The notes: generated from the sequence alone by a model not told the origin. Positions 51,476 to 60,416 are shown, numbered from the stretch's first letter. The stretch: 64,000 bases of DNA from Mesorhizobium sp. J8 (GCF_016591715.1 NZ_AP024109.1:5828001-5892000), one strand, 5' to 3'. A program made the numbers and translations.

Positions 51476-52462
51476 ATGACCCGCGCCTTCAACCTCCTGC
51501 GCCGCCGTCTCGTCGGCAGCATCTTCGTTCTCCTTATCGTCGTCATCGGCAGCTTCCTCCTCCTCGAAGCCGCTCCCGGCGACGCGGTCGACGCCTATAT
51601 CGTCTCGACCGGCGGCGATGCCGGCATGATCGAATTGTTGCGTCATCGCTGGGGCCTCGACCAATCGGAGCTGACGCGGCTGGCAAACTACCTTTGGGCG
51701 CTGCTGCATCTCGATCTCGGCCAATCCGTCACCTTCTCGCGGCCGATCCGCGAAATCATCCTCGAGCGCCTGCCGACCACGCTGATCCTGATGGGCAGCG
51801 CCACCGCGCTTTCCTTCGGCCTTGGCTCTGCGCTCGGCATCTATACCGGCGCCCGACCCGGCAGCTTCCGCGACCGCTTCCTGTCGATCGGCTCGCTGGC
51901 GCTCTACGCCGTGCCGGGCTTCTGGCTCGGCCTCGTGCTCATCGTCGTCTTCGCCGTCGATTTGCGCTGGCTGCCGATCGGCGGCATCGAGACCATCGCC
52001 TCAGGTAAAACCGGATTTTCCCGCGCCACCGACATTGCCGTCCATCTCGTGCTGCCGGTGTCGGCGCTCGGCTTCATCTATCTCGCGCTCTATCTGCGCA
52101 TGATGCGCGCCGGCATGGCCGAGGCCTGGCGGCAGGATTTCGTGCTTGCCGCCCGCGCCAGGGGACTGCCCCGCCGCCGCATCGTGCTCGCCCATGTCGC
52201 CCGCAACGCACTTCTGCCGCTGGTCACTATGCTCGGCCTGCAATCGGCGCAGATGCTGGGCGGCAGCGTCGTCATCGAAAGCGTTTTCGCCGTGCCCGGC
52301 CTTGGCCGGCTGGCGCAGGAGGCCGTCGCCGGACGCGACACGCCGCTGCTGCTCGGCATCATCCTGGTCAGCGCCGTCCTGGTCGTCGTCATCAACCTTC
52401 TGGTCGATCTCGCCTACGCTATCCTCGATCCGCGCGTCGGCGCCGGCGAGGCAAGCGCATGA
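51476..52462 (+). CDS. Dipeptide-type ABC transporter permease, DppB type
   Basis: 328 residues, six membrane helices. DppB features: R-R-L-V-G-S-I-F-V-L-L-I-V at the N-terminus, R-H-R-W-G-L-D after helix 1, and the coupling sequence A-R-A-R-G-L-P-R-R-R-I-V-L-A-H-V-A-R-N-A with G-G-S-V-V-I-E-S-V-F-A-V-P-G-L-G. The stop overlaps the DppC start by four bases. It starts 46 bp after the palindrome. Confidence 0.92.
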   Translation: MTRAFNLLRRRLVGSIFVLLIVVIGSFLLLEAAPGDAVDAYIVSTGGDAGMIELLRHRWGLDQSELTRLANYLWALLHLDLGQSVTFSRPIREIILERLPTTLILMGSATALSFGLGSALGIYTGARPGSFRDRFLSIGSLALYAVPGFWLGLVLIVVFAVDLRWLPIGGIETIASGKTGFSRATDIAVHLVLPVSALGFIYLALYLRMMRAGMAEAWRQDFVLAARARGLPRRRIVLAHVARNALLPLVTMLGLQSAQMLGGSVVIESVFAVPGLGRLAQEAVAGRDTPLLLGIILVSAVLVVVINLLVDLAYAILDPRVGAGEASA

Positions 52463-53289
52463 ACCGCCTGCGCCGTTTCTTCCGCACGCCGGAAGCGATC
52501 GCCGGCGCGCTTATCCTCGCCCTGCTGGCCGCGATGACGCTAGCGGCGCCGCTGCTCTTTCCCGGCGACCCGCAGGCCATCGCCGGCCCGGCGCTGCTGC
52601 CGCCTTTCCAGGACTGGTCGCTGCCGCTCGGCACCGACCGGCTCGGGCGCGACGTGCTGGCCGAGCTGTTCCACGGAGCCCGCACCTCGCTGGCGGTGGG
52701 GCTGGCGGCGGCGGCGGCCGCGCTCCTCATCGGCGCGATGGTCGGCACCTTGGCCGGCTTCGCTGGCGGCCTTGTCGACGAAGTGCTGATGCGCGTCACC
52801 GATGCCTTCCAGACCGTGCCGAGCTTCCTGCTGGCGCTCGCTTTCGTCAGCATCGTCGGTCCTTCGCTCGGTGTGGTCGTCGCGGCCATCGCGCTCGGCG
52901 CCTGGACCGGACCGGCGCGGGTGGCGCGCGCGGAAGTGCTGTCGATCCGCGAGCGCGACTATGTCGCCGGCGCCCGCGTTATCGGCATGCATCCACTGGA
53001 AATTGCTTTTCGCGAGGTGCTTCCAAATGCCCTGCCGCCGGTGCTGGCGCTGTCAGCGGTGATCGTGGCGGCGGCGATACTCACCGAAGCGGCGCTCTCC
53101 TTCCTCGGCCTCGGCGACCCCAACCGCGTCACTTGGGGCGGCATGATCGCCGAGGGGCGTACGGTGCTGCGCACCGCGCCCTTCCTGTCGGTCGTGCCTG
53201 GCGTCGCGCTTGTGCTGACCGTGCTCGGCGTCTACCTCGCCGGCGAAGGCGTGGTGGAAAGCGCCGCGGTGCGCAGGAGCCTGTCGTGA
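52459..53289 (+). CDS. Dipeptide-type ABC transporter permease, DppC type
   Basis: 276 residues, six helices. DppC features: L-G-T-D-R-L-G-R-D-V-L-A-E-L-F-H-G-A-R-T-S-L at about 55-76, the coupling region A-G-A-R-V-I-G-M-H, and T-E-A-A-L-S-F-L-G-L-G. It overlaps its neighbours on both sides, with the ATPase GTG start inside its last codons. Confidence 0.92.
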   Translation: MNRLRRFFRTPEAIAGALILALLAAMTLAAPLLFPGDPQAIAGPALLPPFQDWSLPLGTDRLGRDVLAELFHGARTSLAVGLAAAAAALLIGAMVGTLAGFAGGLVDEVLMRVTDAFQTVPSFLLALAFVSIVGPSLGVVVAAIALGAWTGPARVARAEVLSIRERDYVAGARVIGMHPLEIAFREVLPNALPPVLALSAVIVAAAILTEAALSFLGLGDPNRVTWGGMIAEGRTVLRTAPFLSVVPGVALVLTVLGVYLAGEGVVESAAVRRSLS

Positions 53290-54107
53290 CCGCGCTGCTG
53301 TCCATCCGCGATCTGTCGGTGGCCTATCGGCGTGATGGTGTCGAGATGCCGGCGCTGAAGAGCGTCAGCCTGAATGTGGAGGCTGGAGAGCGCCTGGCGA
53401 TCATTGGCGAAAGTGGTTCCGGAAAAAGCACGCTGGCGCTGGCGGTCGCGGGGTTGCTGGCGGGGACCGCCGTGATCGGCGGAAGCATCGGTTGGCCGAT
53501 ACCGAAATCGCAAACCTCTCATCCTCGCGATACCATCCCCCGCCTCGGCCGCGACATCGGCTTCGTTTTCCAGGACCCCTCTTCCAGCCTCGACCCGGTG
53601 ATGCCGATCGGCAAGCAGATCGCCGAAGTCGCCCGAACCCATCTCGAACTGACTTGGCCTGAAGCCTACGCCAAGGCCGAAACCCTGCTTCAACGCGTCC
53701 GCCTCCCCGACCCGGACGCGGCACTCCGCGCCTACCCGCACCAGCTCTCCGGCGGCCAGAAGCAGCGCGTGGCCATCGCCGCGGCAATAGCTGCCGGCCC
53801 GAAACTCCTGATCGCCGACGAAGCGACCAGCGCGCTCGACACCATCGTCCAGGCGGAGATCGTTTCGCTGATCCGAAGGCTGGTGGACGAAGACGGCATG
53901 ACGCTCGTCTTCATCAGCCACGACATCGCGCTCGCAGCCTCGCTTGCCGATCGCATCGCTGTGCTGCGCCATGGCGAGTTGATCGAGCTCGGCGAGACCC
54001 GCCAGATCATCGAGGCGCCGCGCCATGCCTATACGCGCGCGCTGCTCGATGCCCATCTCGGCCTTGATGCCGAACCGTTGCTTGGCCGGCAAGGCGCCTC
54101 GGCATGA
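53286..54107 (+). CDS. Dipeptide-type ABC transporter ATPase, DppD type
   Basis: 273 residues from a GTG start overlapping the DppC stop (GTGA). Walker A G-E-S-G-S-G-K-S-T, signature L-S-G-G-Q-K-Q-R and Walker B I-A-D-E-A-T-S-A-L-D. The longer open frame upstream is antiparallel noise in the permease genes. It lacks the Cys-rich iron-sulfur tail found in some DppD proteins. Confidence 0.9.
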   Translation: MTALLSIRDLSVAYRRDGVEMPALKSVSLNVEAGERLAIIGESGSGKSTLALAVAGLLAGTAVIGGSIGWPIPKSQTSHPRDTIPRLGRDIGFVFQDPSSSLDPVMPIGKQIAEVARTHLELTWPEAYAKAETLLQRVRLPDPDAALRAYPHQLSGGQKQRVAIAAAIAAGPKLLIADEATSALDTIVQAEIVSLIRRLVDEDGMTLVFISHDIALAASLADRIAVLRHGELIELGETRQIIEAPRHAYTRALLDAHLGLDAEPLLGRQGASA

Positions 54108-54880
54108 CGGTGCTTGCCGTCTCCAGTCTTACCAAGCGCTATCGTCGCGGCGATAAACCGTTCGCGGCAGTCGACGATGCGTCCTTCGAGATCGGTCCGG
54201 CGGAGACGCTGGCGCTCGCCGGCCCCTCCGGCAGCGGCAAATCGACGATCGCGCGGCTGGTACTGCGGCTCATTGAGCCCGACGCCGGTCAAATCGAGTT
54301 CGAAGGCGCCGACTTCCGCGCTTTGTCGGGCGCGGCGCTGCGAGCGCGCCGCGCCCGCCTGCAAATGGTATTCCAGGATCCGCTCGCCGCCTTCAACCCG
54401 CGCGCCACCGTGGCGCGCGTGTTGGACGATCCCTTGCGCATCCATGGCATCGCCACACGTGCCGAGCGTCCACGCCGCGTCGCGGCGCTGCTGGAGCGCG
54501 TCGGCCTCGATGCCGGCCTTGCCACGCGCGCCATCCACGAGATTTCCGGCGGCCAGCGCCAGCGCGTGGCGATCGCCCGCGCCATCGCCACGCGGCCATC
54601 GCTCGTCGTGCTCGATGAAGCCGTGTCGGCGCTCGATGTCTCGGTGCGCGGCCAGATCCTGGATTTGCTGCTCGACCTGCAAAGGCAGGAACGGATCGCC
54701 TATCTGTTCATTTCGCATGACCTCGGCGTCATCCGTGCCGTGGCGCACCGCGTCGTCATTCTCGACGCCGGCAGGATCGTCGAAAGCGGCGATGCCCGCG
54801 CCGTCATCGCCAGTCCGCAATCGGCGATCGGCAAGGCGCTGGTGGCGGCGACGCCAAGATTGACCAGCAACCGACCATGA
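54104..54880 (+). CDS. Dipeptide-type ABC transporter ATPase, DppF type
   Basis: 258 residues with Walker A G-P-S-G-S-G-K-S-T, signature I-S-G-G-Q-R-Q-R and Walker B V-L-D-E-A-V-S-A-L-D; the Val in place of the usual Thr after DEA is mild. The F-N-P-R-A-T-V loop is typical of DppF. The start overlaps DppD by four bases, completing a full five-subunit transporter. Its stop codon lies inside a rhizobial palindrome. Confidence 0.9.
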   Translation: MTVLAVSSLTKRYRRGDKPFAAVDDASFEIGPAETLALAGPSGSGKSTIARLVLRLIEPDAGQIEFEGADFRALSGAALRARRARLQMVFQDPLAAFNPRATVARVLDDPLRIHGIATRAERPRRVAALLERVGLDAGLATRAIHEISGGQRQRVAIARAIATRPSLVVLDEAVSALDVSVRGQILDLLLDLQRQERIAYLFISHDLGVIRAVAHRVVILDAGRIVESGDARAVIASPQSAIGKALVAATPRLTSNRP

Positions 54881-54921
54881 TCCCGCAAAGTGGCAACCGA
54901 TTTGCGGACAAGACCATGGTC
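54873..54921. repeat. Rhizobial palindrome, GACCATGATC family
   Basis: GACCATGATCCCGC (54873) faces GCGGACAAGACCATGGTC (to 54921). The left arm supplies the last codons and TGA of the DppF-type ATPase gene. Confidence 0.7.
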
Positions 54922-54944
54922 AAACAACAAGATCAGGACGCACC

Positions 54945-55451
54945 ATGACCTATCCCGAATCCGCCAGGGCCGAGAAACTGTCGCGCGAACTCGATTCCGC
55001 TTTCCGCAACCGCGCCGATCTCTATCGTCTCTTCCTCGACGAGCTGACCGCGGAGCTCGGCGCCGAACAGGCCGAGGCGGTGATGATCCGGACCATCGAG
55101 AGACGCGGCCGGGAAGTCGCGGCGGCCGCTTTCGCCGGTTTCGGCCCCAACGACGCGCCGGCGATCGGCGAGGCGTTCCTCGCCGTCAGCCCGGACGGCG
55201 GCCGCATGTATCCGACCGATGTCGAGCGCGGGCCTGGCCACATCGCTTTCAAGGTCAAGCGCTGCCCGCTGAAGGACGCCTGGGTCGAGGCCGGCGTCGG
55301 CGAGGAGAAACTTGCCACGCTCTGCCGCATCGCCGGCGCCTTCGACCGCGGCCTGTTCGAAGCAACCGGCGTGCGCTTCGCCAATGTCACCTGGACGCCG
55401 GGCCACGGCTCCGGCTGCTGCCACATCGTGCTGACCAACCGCGACGCCTAG
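54945..55451 (+). CDS. L-2-amino-thiazoline-4-carboxylic acid hydrolase-like protein
   Basis: 168 residues, cytosolic. Features that suggest the ATC hydrolase family are the F-K-V-K-R-C-P-L-K-D-A-W block, a following L-C-R-I-A-G-A-F-D-R-G-L-F-E, and the C-terminal G-S-G-C-C-H-I-V. In Pseudomonas ATC hydrolase opens a thiazoline ring on the way to L-cysteine, but most relatives are uncharacterised. It follows the dipeptide transporter on the same strand, 64 bp after the ATPase stop, and may act on the imported compound. Family call is moderate. Confidence 0.55.
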   Translation: MTYPESARAEKLSRELDSAFRNRADLYRLFLDELTAELGAEQAEAVMIRTIERRGREVAAAAFAGFGPNDAPAIGEAFLAVSPDGGRMYPTDVERGPGHIAFKVKRCPLKDAWVEAGVGEEKLATLCRIAGAFDRGLFEATGVRFANVTWTPGHGSGCCHIVLTNRDA

Positions 55452-55660
55452 AGCAATTCCAGGAAAAGTGTGAGCGGTTTTCCGCCAGGAATTGCGTAAA
55501 AACAAGGAGATAGAGCATGATCCCGAAAAGTGGGAACCGGTTTTCGGAGAAAGATCATGCTCCAACAAAGAGTTAGATCGTGAGGGCGATTCAGCGAAAC
55601 GCCATCACGATCTAAGGCAATTCCAGGAAAAGTGCGTAGCGGTTTTCCGTCCGGAATTGC
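55451..55660. repeat. Tandem array of four rhizobial palindromes
   Basis: Four hairpin elements in a row: GCAATTCC/GGAATTGC (55453-55495), GAGCATGATC/GATCATGCTC (55513-55562), TTAGATCGTGA/TCACGATCTAA (55573-55615), and a second GCAATTCC/GGAATTGC (55617-55660). They fill the gap between the convergent ATC-hydrolase-like and DeoR genes. No gene here. Confidence 0.8.
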
Positions 55661-55687
55661 GCAAAACAAAACGATAAAGCCGATTGT

Positions 55688-56473
55688 CTATTCGGCGAAT
55701 ACGTGCAGCTCGCCGCCCGCCTCGTCGATCGCGGCGCGCAGCTCCGCTGCCGGCTCGCTGTCGGTGACGACGTCGGAAATCTGGCTCAGCGCGCAGATGC
55801 GCTCCAGACCGCTGCGGCCGAACTTGTCGTTGGTGACGACCAGCATCGTCGACAGCGATCGTGCCATCATCGCCCGCTTCACCGCCGCCGCGCCCGAGAT
55901 CATGTCGCTCGGCCCTTCGGCATTCAGCGCCGACGCGCCGATGATGGCGATATCGGCATTGTAGCGGCGCACGAATTCGACGGTGTCCTCGCCGAGCACC
56001 GCCGCCTCGCGGCTGTCATATGTGCCTGGGCAAAGGATGACGCGGAAGCCCGGATTGGCGCCGGCCACCGAAGCCACGCCGACGGAGTTGGTGATGATGG
56101 TCAGATCCCGCCCAAGCTGCGACAGGCTGCGCGCGACCTCGTAGGTTGTCGACCCGCCATCGATCATCACGATGGACCCCTTCTCGATCAGTCCGGCGGC
56201 GCCGCGGCCGATGCGGGCCCGCTCCTCGACCATTATGAGGCCGCGTTCGGCGATCACCGGTTCCGACGTCACCAGCGAAATGGTGGCGCCGCCATAGGTG
56301 CGGTTGATGAGTCCGGCCTCGCCGAGCTCGATCAGATCGCGGCGGATGGTCTCGCCGGCGACACCGATCCGGCGCGCCAGCTTCGAGATGCGGATCGAAG
56401 CCGAGCGCCGCACCTCCGACAGGATCAGCTCATGGCGCTCTTTCTTGGTCAGTCGACCCGACTCGATGTTCAT
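55688..56473 (-). CDS. DeoR-family transcriptional regulator
   Basis: 261 residues. N-terminal DeoR HTH: K-K-E-R-H-E-L-I-L-S-E-V... I-R-I-S-K-L-A-R-R-I-G-V-A-G-E-T-I-R-R-D-L-I-E-L. The C-terminal sugar-phosphate-isomerase-like effector domain has M-I-D-G-G-S-T-T-Y-E-V-A and I-I-G-A-S-A-L-N-A-E-G. DeoR proteins usually sense a phosphorylated sugar. It follows the PuuB/PuuA-like genes on the same strand, with a hairpin between, so its target could be the polyamine-type locus or itself. Confidence 0.87.
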   Translation of the reverse strand: MNIESGRLTKKERHELILSEVRRSASIRISKLARRIGVAGETIRRDLIELGEAGLINRTYGGATISLVTSEPVIAERGLIMVEERARIGRGAAGLIEKGSIVMIDGGSTTYEVARSLSQLGRDLTIITNSVGVASVAGANPGFRVILCPGTYDSREAAVLGEDTVEFVRRYNADIAIIGASALNAEGPSDMISGAAAVKRAMMARSLSTMLVVTNDKFGRSGLERICALSQISDVVTDSEPAAELRAAIDEAGGELHVFAE

Positions 56474-56490
56474 CGCACTTCCTTGTCACT

Positions 56491-56521
56491 CCCCGGCGTG
56501 GCGACATTAGCCACGCCGGGG
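56491..56521 (-). terminator. Hairpin between the PuuB-like and DeoR genes
   Basis: CCCCGGCGTGGC (56491-56502) and GCCACGCCGGGG (56510-56521) form a perfect 12-bp stem with a 7-base loop, 12 bp beyond the stop of the minus-strand oxidase gene. No T run follows, so termination may be partial. Confidence 0.6.
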
Positions 56522-56533
56522 AAAGGAAACCAG

Positions 56534-57832
56534 TCAGTGTCGGAGCCGATCGCGCATCGCATACCACAGCATCCCGAGCACATAGAGCGGGCCGCGTAGC
56601 GCCGTGCCGCCCGGGAAAGGCAGCGGCGTCAGCGTCGAGAACAGGTCGAGCCGCGAGGCATCGCCCGTGATCGCTTCCGCCAGGAGCTTGCCCGACAGCG
56701 TCGACAAGATGACGCCCTTGCCGGAATAGCCATGCGCGAAATAGACCTCGCCATAGTGCCCGACATGCGGCAGACGCGACGTGGTGATCGACACCAGCCC
56801 GCCCCAGGCATGGTCGATGCGGCAGCCCTTGAGCTGCGGAAAGGTCTTTTCCAGATGCGGCCGCACGAAGCCGGCGATGTCGGCCGGCGGCGACGGCGTG
56901 TAGCGCTCACCGCCGCCGAACAGCAGGCGGCCGTCCGCCGACATGCGGTAGTAGTTGACGACGAACAGCGTGTCCGAGACCGCGACATTGGCCGGGATGA
57001 CGTTGCGCGCGCCCAAGGGCTCGGTGGCGACGATATAGTTGCCGACCGGCATGATGCGGCTGTTGACGCGCGGTTCCAGCCCCTTGAGCAGCGCATCGCC
57101 GGCCAGCACCACATGCCTGGCGCGGACCGAGCCCTTGTCGGTGAACACCCGGATGGAAGGCTCGCGCTCCAGCCGGACGGCCACCGAGTTCTCATGGATG
57201 ACGACACCTGCAGCGACGGCCGCGCGGGCAAGTCCCAGCGTGTAGTTGAGTGGATGCATGTGGCCGCCGAGCCTTTCGTAGACCGCGCCCTGATAGGGCG
57301 TGTCGACCATCCGCCGCGCCTCGGCCGCCGACAGGATCTCGACATCGGTGAAGTTCATCACCTTGGCGAGGCATTCGGCCTCGTCCTCGAAGTCACGCAC
57401 ATCGGAGTTGGTGACGGCGCCGACCAGATGGCCGGTCTGACGCAAATCGCATTCGATGCCGTGGCGCTCGATGATGTCGAGCACCAGCCCGCGCGCCTCG
57501 AAGGCGAGGTCGAACAGCGCCTTCGCCCGTTCCGGCCCGAAGGACTTGACCAGGCCCCTGGCGCCCTTGCGCAGGCCGGGGATCATCTGGCCGCCATTGC
57601 GGCCCGAGGCGCCCCAGCCGATCTTGCCGCCTTCGAGCAGCACAACTTTAAGACCACGCTCCGCCGCATGCAGCGCCGCCGAAAGGCCGGTGCAGCCGCC
57701 GCCCACCACCACCAGATCGGCTTCGACATCACCCGCAAGCGCCGGATGGTCGGGCGCCGGGTTGGCGGTGGCGACATAATAGGACTTGCCGATATCGAGA
57801 CCGGAATTGAAACCCGTCGAACGCGAAGCCAT
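56534..57832 (-). CDS. FAD-dependent oxidoreductase, gamma-glutamylputrescine oxidase-like
   Basis: 432 residues of the DAO/PuuB family. FAD-binding L-V-V-V-G-G-G-C-T-G-L-S-A-A-L at about 42-56, and the PuuB-type S-G-R-N-G-G-Q-M-I-P-G motif soon after, plus C-terminal W-G-G-L-V-S-I-T-T-S-R-L-P-H-V-G and Y-S-G-K-G-V. PuuB oxidises gamma-glutamylputrescine to the aldehyde. ATG 57832 lies just after the stop of the PuuA-like gene; a GTG at 57838 overlaps that stop and is also possible. Partner of the glutamine synthetase-like gene upstream. Confidence 0.83.
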   Translation of the reverse strand: MASRSTGFNSGLDIGKSYYVATANPAPDHPALAGDVEADLVVVGGGCTGLSAALHAAERGLKVVLLEGGKIGWGASGRNGGQMIPGLRKGARGLVKSFGPERAKALFDLAFEARGLVLDIIERHGIECDLRQTGHLVGAVTNSDVRDFEDEAECLAKVMNFTDVEILSAAEARRMVDTPYQGAVYERLGGHMHPLNYTLGLARAAVAAGVVIHENSVAVRLEREPSIRVFTDKGSVRARHVVLAGDALLKGLEPRVNSRIMPVGNYIVATEPLGARNVIPANVAVSDTLFVVNYYRMSADGRLLFGGGERYTPSPPADIAGFVRPHLEKTFPQLKGCRIDHAWGGLVSITTSRLPHVGHYGEVYFAHGYSGKGVILSTLSGKLLAEAITGDASRLDLFSTLTPLPFPGGTALRGPLYVLGMLWYAMRDRLRH

Positions 57833-57834
57833 GG

Positions 57835-59205
57835 TCACACCTTGAGCAGCAGGTGGTCGCGCTCCCAGGACGTCACGACGCTCTGGAACAGGTCGAGCTC
57901 GACGCTCTTCACGCGCAGATAGGTCTGAAAGAAATCCTCGCCGAGCAGCGCCCGCACGGGCTCGCAGGCGGCGAAGCGGTCGAGCGCTTCCTCCATCGTC
58001 TTGGGCAGCGTGCTCTTGCTCTTATAGGCATTGCCGAAGGCCTCTTCAGAGCGCGCGAGCTTCTCCTCGATGCCGAGATAGCCGGCGATCAGCGAGCCGG
58101 CCATGGCAAGGTATGGATTGGCGTCCGCCCCCGGCAGCCGGTTCTCGATGCGGCGCGCGGCACGCCCGCCCAGCGGCACGCGCAGCCCGCAGGAGCGGTT
58201 GTCGTGCGACCATTCGATGTTGGCCGGCGCGCTATGGCCGGGCCGGATGCGCCGGTACGAATTCGCATGCGGCGCAAACAGCGGCATGATTTCGGGAATG
58301 TATTTCTGCAGGCCGCCGATGAAATGCGAGAACATCGCGCTGTCCTCGCCGTCCTCGCCGGCGAACAGGGGCTCGCCCTTCCGATCGACGATCGACATGT
58401 GCAGGTGCATGGCGCTGCCGGCCTGCGCCGCGATCGGCTTGGCCATGAAGGTGGCATGCATGCCGTTCGCCTGGGCGATCTGCCGCGCCAGGCGCTTGAA
58501 CAGAAGCACCTGGTCGGCGAGCGTCAGCGGATCGCCGTGCAGCAGATTGATCTCGAGCTGCGCCGTGCCGGATTCGTGGATCAGCGTCTCCACCGGCAAG
58601 CCGGTGATGGCGGCGTGTTCATAGAGCCGCCGCGTCACCGCTTCGAACTCTTCCATCGCCTGCATGTCGTAGGGATGCTGCACGCTTTCCGGCCGGCCGT
58701 TGCGCCCCGCCGGCGCCGTGATCGGGCGATCCGGATCGGGATTTGGCGCCGTGAGATAGAATTCGAGCTCTGGCGCCATCACCGCGCGCCAGCCGCGCTG
58801 CTCGTAAAGGCCGAGCACCGATTTCAGCACATGGCGTGGCGAGGCCATCCAGGGCCGGTCGTCCATGTGGAAGGTATCGGCGAAAACATAGGCTTTGCCG
58901 GCGCTGCCGGGCGCAAGGCACAGGCTCGAAACGTCCGGCACCATGCACATGTCCGGATCCTGGTAGGCAAAGCCTTCGTCGATCGAGCCGGAATAGCGGC
59001 CGTCGATCGCCACCAGGAAGGCGCTGCTCGGCAGATAGAGCGCGCGGTCGTCGAGCGACTTCAGGAACTTGGCGACCGGCAAGGTCTTGCCGCGCAGCAC
59101 GCCGTTGACGTCCGGCACGAAGCATTCGACCTCGTTGATCGCATGCGTCTTCAACCAGCTTTGCGTGTCCGCGCCGGGAAATGAGGTGTTCAGATTGTCA
59201 GGCAT
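57835..59205 (-). CDS. Glutamine synthetase family protein, gamma-glutamylputrescine synthetase-like
   Basis: 456 residues. GS-type catalytic features include P-E-L-E-F-Y-L (metal Glu), a G-S-A-M-H-L-H-M-S loop (His) and N-S-Y-R-R-I-R-P-G-H-S-A-P with N-R-S-C-G-L-R-V-P. The absence of the adenylylation Tyr region and the sequence style point to the PuuA/GlnA-related ligases, which join glutamate to putrescine or another amine. It is tightly coupled to the PuuB-like oxidase. Polyamine use is supported by the PotBCD-like genes further upstream. Confidence 0.85.
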   Translation of the reverse strand: MPDNLNTSFPGADTQSWLKTHAINEVECFVPDVNGVLRGKTLPVAKFLKSLDDRALYLPSSAFLVAIDGRYSGSIDEGFAYQDPDMCMVPDVSSLCLAPGSAGKAYVFADTFHMDDRPWMASPRHVLKSVLGLYEQRGWRAVMAPELEFYLTAPNPDPDRPITAPAGRNGRPESVQHPYDMQAMEEFEAVTRRLYEHAAITGLPVETLIHESGTAQLEINLLHGDPLTLADQVLLFKRLARQIAQANGMHATFMAKPIAAQAGSAMHLHMSIVDRKGEPLFAGEDGEDSAMFSHFIGGLQKYIPEIMPLFAPHANSYRRIRPGHSAPANIEWSHDNRSCGLRVPLGGRAARRIENRLPGADANPYLAMAGSLIAGYLGIEEKLARSEEAFGNAYKSKSTLPKTMEEALDRFAACEPVRALLGEDFFQTYLRVKSVELDLFQSVVTSWERDHLLLKV

Positions 59206-59643
59206 TGGTCATGTCCGTACGAAGGAGAGATCGCTTCGGCGGGCATGTCCGTTCCGGTAGGGCGTTATCTAAGCTGCGTTATCCGAGGACGGACGCCCGC
59301 CTGATGACCGGCCGAAGGGCCGGGTGCGGAGCGCCTTGCACCCCTTCGGTCCAGCCGTCGCGAACGACATGCGAGCCGACCTTCGTCTCCTCCGCGCGCT
59401 GCAGGTTCTCGTGGCGGCAGCAGCGCATGATCAGCGAAGCCCGACGTGCGCAAACGAAATACCGGAGGCAACCAAATGCCTGGCGCGGTATTGCTGTTTT
59501 GCAGCTTGCATGATGGGTCTCGCTAGAGCAATTCCAGGAAAAATGTGAGCAGTTTTCCGTCCGGAATTGCGTGAAAACAAAGTGTGGAACCGATGATTTG
59601 AACCATCATCGCTGCCGGCGCAAGCCCGCTTTGCTGGACCAGA
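59206..59643. other. Gene-free intergenic region with one rhizobial palindrome
   Basis: The 438 bp between the SDR and PuuA-like genes contain only short open frames of no recognisable product. A GCAATTCC/GGAATTGC palindrome lies at 59526-59573, related to those at 55453 and 55617. The promoter of the PuuA-like gene is probably in this region, near 59206-59300, but no clear -35/-10 pair stands out. Confidence 0.6.
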
Positions 59644-60405
59644 TCAGCCAATGCTCTCGCCGCCGTCGACGACCAGCGCCTGTCCCGTCATGAAGGACGA
59701 GCGATCGGAGACGAGGAACAGGATGGCTTCGGCAATCTCCTCTGGGTTCGCCCAACGCCCCATCGGGATCTTTGTGCGGACATAATTCTCGATCGCATCG
59801 CGTCCGCCCATTTGCGCGATGAACGGCGCGTTGAAGGGCGTGTCGACCCAGCCCGGGCAGAGCGCGTTGATGCGCACATTGTGCTTGGCGTAGTCGAGCG
59901 ACATCTGCCTGGTCATCGCCACCACCGCATGTTTGGAGGTGGCATAGGCGATCATCTCGCGATCGTAGAATACGCCGGAATTGGAGGCCGTGTTGAGGAT
60001 GACGCCGCCGCCCTGCGCGATCATCGCCGGCATGACCGTCTTGGCCGCCAGAAACTGCGCCCGCACATTGATGCGCCAGGAGGCGTCCATCCCATCGGTG
60101 CCGACTTCGGTCAGCGTGCCTCCGACCTGAATACCGGCATGGCTGTGCAGGATGTCGATCCGGCCGTGCCGGTCGAGCGTTCCCTCGATGAGGCCCTCGA
60201 CGGCCCTGTCGTCGCCGACATCGGTGGCGACGGCCTCGGCGCGGCCGCCGGCGTCGCGGATGTCTGAAGCAGTGGCCTCGCCCGCCACCGGGTCGCGGTC
60301 GGCGATCACCACGAACGCTCCTTCCCGCGCCATGATCATCGCGCCGGCGCGTCCGATGCCCGACCCGGCGCCAGTCACCACGGCGATACGGTCTTTCAAG
60401 ATCAT
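59644..60405 (-). CDS. Short-chain dehydrogenase/reductase
   Basis: 253 residues. NAD(P) motif T-G-A-G-S-G-I-G near the start, structural/active segment N-T-A-S-N-S-G-V-F-Y, and catalytic Tyr-x-x-x-Lys as Y-A-T-S-K. The usual N-x-A-G motif reads H-S-H-A-G here (residues about 87-91), an unusual change of the structural Asn. The real start is ATG 60405; the longer frame is the shadow of the permease. It follows PotC by 11 bp, so it belongs to the transporter operon and may process the imported compound. Confidence 0.87.
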   Translation of the reverse strand: MILKDRIAVVTGAGSGIGRAGAMIMAREGAFVVIADRDPVAGEATASDIRDAGGRAEAVATDVGDDRAVEGLIEGTLDRHGRIDILHSHAGIQVGGTLTEVGTDGMDASWRINVRAQFLAAKTVMPAMIAQGGGVILNTASNSGVFYDREMIAYATSKHAVVAMTRQMSLDYAKHNVRINALCPGWVDTPFNAPFIAQMGGRDAIENYVRTKIPMGRWANPEEIAEAILFLVSDRSSFMTGQALVVDGGESIG

Positions 60406-60416
60406 GGCTGTGTCTC

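Noticed and set aside
59181..59513. 110-codon frame between the SDR and PuuA-like genes
   Set aside because: Basic, low-hydrophobicity product, overlaps the PuuA-like 5' end, no ribosome site.
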